A stretch of DNA of 34,383 nt, taken from the NCBI GenBank assembly GCA_947385955.1, contig CANDNA010000029.1, positions 1-34,383 on the forward strand, read 5' to 3'. This document shows, piece after piece, positions 33,056-34,383 of this stretch. The notes beneath the pieces were generated by a model, which was not told the origin of the DNA, did not search any database, and was given only the letters and a program-made list of their open reading frames with translations. A program made the translations under genes and the position numbers. Source of the stretch: an uncultured Clostridia bacterium (GTDB taxonomy: Bacteria > Bacillota > Clostridia > Lachnospirales > Lachnospiraceae). The stretch's first letter is position 1; each line of letters starts with the position of its first letter.

Positions 33056-33084
33056 TTGCAAAAAGATTCAAATTATTATATAAT
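33056..33084 (+). promoter_or_regulatory. Promoter of the malic enzyme gene
   Basis: TTGCAA (33056-33061), a 17-base spacer and a perfect TATAAT (33079-33084). The leader before the ATG at 33125 is about 35 bases. No operator-like repeat was seen around it. Confidence 0.72.
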
Positions 33085-33124
33085 AGAAAGGACGTTGATT
33101 ACATCCAAGAAAAGAGGAAGGACT

Positions 33125-34282
33125 ATGACTACCAACGAAAAAGCACTCCATCTTCATAAAGAATGGAACGGGAAACTGGAAACCGTTTCCAAAACACCGG
33201 TCAAATCCAGGGAAGCGTTATCTCTGGCCTATACTCCCGGTGTGGCAGAACCCTGTAAAGTCATCGCAGAGGACAGGGAAGCCGCTTATCAATATACCAT
33301 CAAAGCCAATACCGTCGCTGTCGTATCGGATGGCAGCGCCGTCCTGGGGCTGGGCAACATCGGACCCTATGCCGCCCTGCCTGTTATGGAAGGAAAGGCT
33401 GTTCTTTTCAAAGAATTTGGCAATGTAAATGCCGTACCCATCTGTCTGGATACTCAGGATACAGAGGAGATCATCCGCACCGTTGTGAACATCGCACCGG
33501 CATTCGGCGGTATCAATCTGGAGGACATCAGCGCTCCCCGCTGTTTTGAAATCGAAGAGCGCCTGAAAAGCCTGCTGGATATCCCGGTCTTTCATGACGA
33601 CCAGCACGGGACGGCAATCGTAGTACTGGCCGGCATCATCAATGCACTGAAAGTGGTGCACAAAACAAAAGAACAGTGCAAGGTGGTGGTCAACGGAGCA
33701 GGAAGCGCGGGCATCGCCATTACCAGACTGCTTCTGACCTATGGTTTTACCAATGTGATACTTTGTGACAAATCCGGCATCCTGTCCACAGGCAGCCAGT
33801 CCCTTAACTTTATGCAGGAAAAAATGCTGCAGGTGACAAATCCCAATCACGAAACCGGCAACCTGGCAGACGCTATGAAAGGGGCCGATATCCTGATCGG
33901 GGTATCCGCTCCCGGCATTATCACGCAGGAAATGGCGGCTTCCATGAATCCGGACGCCATCCTTTTCGCTATGGCCAATCCGGTGCCGGAAATCATGCCG
34001 GATGAGGCAAAGGCTGCCGGTGTCCGGATCGTAGGCACGGGCCGTTCCGATTTTCCCAATCAGGTCAACAATGTGGTGGCATTCCCGGGTATCTTCAAAG
34101 GCGCACTGGAAGGCAGGGCACGGCAGATCACCGAAGAAATGAAACTGGCCGCTGCCCATGCCATTGCCGGACTGGTACCCGATCACGAACTGAGCGACAC
34201 CAACATCCTGCCGGAAGCATTCCTGCCCGAAGTGGCACAGGTGGTGGCTGACGCCGTAAAATCCAACATCCGCATCCGGTAA
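33125..34282 (+). CDS. NAD(P)-dependent malic enzyme
   Basis: This 385-residue enzyme oxidatively decarboxylates malate to pyruvate and CO2. It shows the family signatures YTPGVAEPC (36-44), the catalytic Lys region TVAVVSDGSAVLGLGNIGP, the metal-binding HDDQHGTA (157-164), and the dinucleotide-binding GAGSAG (191-196). The length is that of the short bacterial form without a phosphotransacetylase domain. The ATG at 33125-33127 is chosen with AGGAAGG upstream; the open frame further upstream covers the promoter. It is the only complete plus-strand gene and diverges from rho. Confidence 0.95.
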   Translation: MTTNEKALHLHKEWNGKLETVSKTPVKSREALSLAYTPGVAEPCKVIAEDREAAYQYTIKANTVAVVSDGSAVLGLGNIGPYAALPVMEGKAVLFKEFGNVNAVPICLDTQDTEEIIRTVVNIAPAFGGINLEDISAPRCFEIEERLKSLLDIPVFHDDQHGTAIVVLAGIINALKVVHKTKEQCKVVVNGAGSAGIAITRLLLTYGFTNVILCDKSGILSTGSQSLNFMQEKMLQVTNPNHETGNLADAMKGADILIGVSAPGIITQEMAASMNPDAILFAMANPVPEIMPDEAKAAGVRIVGTGRSDFPNQVNNVVAFPGIFKGALEGRARQITEEMKLAAAHAIAGLVPDHELSDTNILPEAFLPEVAQVVADAVKSNIRIR

Positions 34283-34301
34283 AAACTCCAGAGAGGCGCC
34301 C

Positions 34302-34383
34302 ATGCAGAACCGTTCCCTCCCCGGCTGTCCTTCCTTCTGGCTGGATAAGCCTTATTACTCGTTTCATGCCTACTGCCTGCATA
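34302..34383 (+). CDS. Truncated gene at the window edge, possibly a TIGR01212-type radical SAM protein
   Basis: An ATG at 34302 with GAGAGG six bases upstream opens a frame of 27 codons that runs off the window. The visible WLDKPYYSFHAYCLH resembles the opening of TIGR01212-type radical SAM proteins, but the diagnostic Cys motif would lie beyond the edge. It starts 19 bases after the malic enzyme gene, so the two may be cotranscribed. The existence of a gene is likely; its identity is a weak guess. Confidence 0.45.
   Translation, partial: MQNRSLPGCPSFWLDKPYYSFHAYCLH

Noticed and set aside
33218-34303. Minus-strand open frame of 361 codons
   Set aside because: It is antisense to the malic enzyme gene, which has a strong promoter and all family motifs.

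Overview
The window looks like a chromosomal segment from a low-to-moderate GC Clostridia genome, most likely Lachnospiraceae. The reasons are the rho-rpmE-DUF1385-prmC-prfA gene order, the strong AGGAGG-type ribosome binding sites, the cpsB/cpsC/cpsD (tyrosine phosphatase / Wzz-like / BY-kinase) capsule regulators typical of Firmicutes, and lipobox or signal-peptide proteins of Gram-positive type. Almost every gene is on the minus strand. Only the malic enzyme and a truncated gene at the right edge read rightward. No rRNA, tRNA or CRISPR array was seen.

Layout, right to left along the direction of transcription. (1) 31.0-34.4 kb: a divergent pair, malic enzyme (+) and rho (-), with rpmE on its own promoter after rho. 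(2) 27.8-31.0 kb: DUF1385 protein, prmC and prfA, ending in a terminator. (3) 23.0-27.6 kb: a run of small genes of mixed or unknown function (a short hypothetical, a PH-like membrane protein, a hotdog thioesterase, an ArsC/Spx-like protein, a secreted metallo-beta-lactamase-fold hydrolase, a small hypothetical and a Gly/Pro-rich membrane protein). (4) 21.2-22.9 kb: a chemotaxis receptor with its own promoter and terminator. (5) 17.3-21.0 kb: deoB, deoC, a YgjV-GNAT fusion and a TPR lipoprotein. (6) 15.4-17.3 kb: a secreted protein and pyrF. (7) 13.97-15.37 kb: a tyrosine recombinase gene inside a DNA segment bounded by inverted repeats. (8) 2.3-13.85 kb: a capsular/exopolysaccharide operon (cpsB, cpsC, cpsD, initiating sugar transferase, glycosyltransferase, radical SAM, glycosyltransferase, EpsG-like polymerase, GT8, flippase, methyltransferase, LCP ligase), perhaps extended by a Ser-rich secreted protein. 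(9) 0-1.45 kb: a small hypothetical gene and an aromatic-acid-exporter-like membrane protein.

The most striking feature is region 7. A 21-bp perfect inverted repeat (13975-13995 and 15345-15365) encloses the recombinase gene and a near-consensus promoter (TTGACA, 17 bp, extended -10 TAAAAT, 15250-15278). In the orientation given, this promoter points away from the capsule operon and runs into a strong terminator (15371-15405) just outside the right repeat. If the segment inverts, the same promoter would point through the left repeat into cpsB, about 200 bases downstream, and no good promoter was seen in the fixed DNA in front of cpsB. This has the architecture of a self-contained ON/OFF switch for surface polysaccharide, with the recombinase carried inside the segment it flips; the sequence as given would be the OFF state. 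Inversion itself is an inference and has not been observed.

Within the capsule operon the expected division of labour is visible. CpsB/CpsC/CpsD control chain length through tyrosine phosphorylation of the Tyr-rich CpsD tail. The sugar transferase starts the repeat unit on undecaprenyl phosphate, and glycosyltransferases, a methyltransferase and an unusual radical SAM protein may build or modify it. The flippase and EpsG-like protein export and polymerise it, and the LCP protein attaches it to the cell wall.
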